From positions 1 through 7,162 of the forward strand of contig JAFSBF010000150.1 in assembly GCA_017441965.1 (NCBI GenBank): a stretch of 7,162 nucleotides of DNA, read 5' to 3'. The notes beneath the pieces are model-generated. The model saw nothing but the letters and a program-made list of their open reading frames with translations, did no database searches and was not told the origin of the DNA. This document shows, piece by piece, positions 6,502-7,162 of this stretch. Source of the stretch: Clostridia bacterium. Its GTDB lineage: Bacteria; Bacillota; Clostridia; UMGS1883. The translations under genes were made by a program, and so were the position numbers. Numbering within the stretch: position 1 is the first letter of the stretch; each line of letters begins with the position of its first letter.

Positions 6502-7162
6502 TTCAAAATGTGATACAACACCCGATATTAACATTACATATAAACGTGTTTTCGGGGCAGAGCTTCCGTTATCGATATATCTTCCCGACGGTTTTGACAA
6601 AGCAAAAAAATATCCCGCAGTGATTGCAATACACGGTGGCGGATGGTACGCTGCGCTCCCCTCTTCTCCAAAGTGGGAAGGCGGTGTTATGGCGCATAAT
6701 GCGATATACTACAAATCAAAGGGCATTGTAGGTATAACATTTTCATACCGCAGTATAAATATATCCCCCGATACAGAGGTTAAGGATTTAATCTCCGACT
6801 GCAGTGATGCACTAACCTACATAAAAAATAATTTTGATTTTATCGATATGGAGAAAGTCGTTTTTTTAGGTGACTCTGCAGGCGGACACCTTGCTCTTTC
6901 TCTTGTAATAGGACTTTGTTTGTCTGATGCTTTGCCAATTACTCCAAAGCAGGTAGTTGCCTGCAACCCCGTTACCGATTGCGTTTGTGAAAAATGGAGC
7001 TACTGTGCAAAAACAACAAAGGAACGTGCCATATCCTCCCCTGCACATAACATTAAGCGTGTTTCCCCGAAAATACTTTTGATACACGGAACGGCAGATG
7101 CGTGCGTTGATATTGATGATAGCCGCCGCTTCCTTGAAAAAATGAAAGAGGCAGGAAATAAT
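6491..7162 (+). CDS. Alpha/beta-hydrolase esterase (partial, runs off the window)
   Basis: Reading from the ATG at 6491 gives 224 codons with no stop, so the C-terminus lies beyond the window. The fold is that of the esterase/lipase (BD-FAE or acetylesterase-like) group: oxyanion-hole motif HGGGW at 48-52, nucleophile elbow GDSAGG with Ser129, and the acidic member probably D203 in LLIHGTADACVD. The catalytic His should lie just past the window edge. No signal peptide is visible, so it is probably cytoplasmic. It is translated from a ribosome site inside the kinase gene and overlaps it by 11 bp, so it belongs to the two-component operon. Given the neighbouring hexosaminidase and importer, removal of O-acetyl or other acyl groups from imported glycans is plausible. 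Peptidase S9-like or general carboxylesterase roles cannot be excluded. Several cysteines (7, 104, 142, 158, 164, 166, 172, 205) fit a cytoplasmic enzyme. Confidence 0.85.
   Translation, partial: MQYNSKCDTTPDINITYKRVFGAELPLSIYLPDGFDKAKKYPAVIAIHGGGWYAALPSSPKWEGGVMAHNAIYYKSKGIVGITFSYRSINISPDTEVKDLISDCSDALTYIKNNFDFIDMEKVVFLGDSAGGHLALSLVIGLCLSDALPITPKQVVACNPVTDCVCEKWSYCAKTTKERAISSPAHNIKRVSPKILLIHGTADACVDIDDSRRFLEKMKEAGNN

Overview
The window looks like part of a carbohydrate-uptake and degradation locus from a low-to-moderate GC anaerobic Firmicute, probably a gut or rumen Clostridia (Oscillospiraceae/Ruminococcaceae-like). This rests on strong Shine-Dalgarno sequences, sigma-A type promoters, LplB/LplC-type sugar permeases, a YesN/YesM-type two-component system, and a short double-hairpin repeat at the left edge of a kind I recall from that group. 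No species can be assigned from sequence reading alone.

Layout: the left half is on the minus strand. Reading with transcription, it holds a GH20-like cytoplasmic beta-N-acetylhexosaminidase (3820-2045), an LplB-type permease (1936-995) and an LplC-type permease (970-92), followed by a small palindromic repeat (about 31-80). The right half is on the plus strand: an AraC-type response regulator (3994-4755), a YesM-type sensor histidine kinase (4759-6501) and the first 224 codons of an alpha/beta-hydrolase esterase (6491 to the window end). The two halves diverge from a 173-bp intergenic region (3821-3993).

The most notable non-coding signal is a duplicated regulatory module. Two minus-strand promoters, one before the GH20 gene and one before the LplB permease gene, align without gaps over 60 bp (3859-3918 and 1989-2048). 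They share an identical 17-bp upstream box, a second AAAAG half-site 21 bp from the first, and an identical 9-bp segment containing the -10, while the promoter spacers are unrelated. The second AAAAG abuts the -35. This is the geometry expected for an AraC-family activator binding direct half-sites spaced two helical turns apart, and the obvious candidate is the response regulator encoded next door.

Working model: the membrane kinase senses an extracellular glycan-related signal and phosphorylates the regulator. The regulator then activates the hexosaminidase and the permeases from two separate promoters. The permeases import an amino-sugar-containing oligosaccharide, using a binding protein and an ATPase that are not in the window. 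The hexosaminidase trims it in the cytoplasm, and the esterase may remove acyl groups. Gene families are well supported by motifs; the substrate and the regulatory link are inference.
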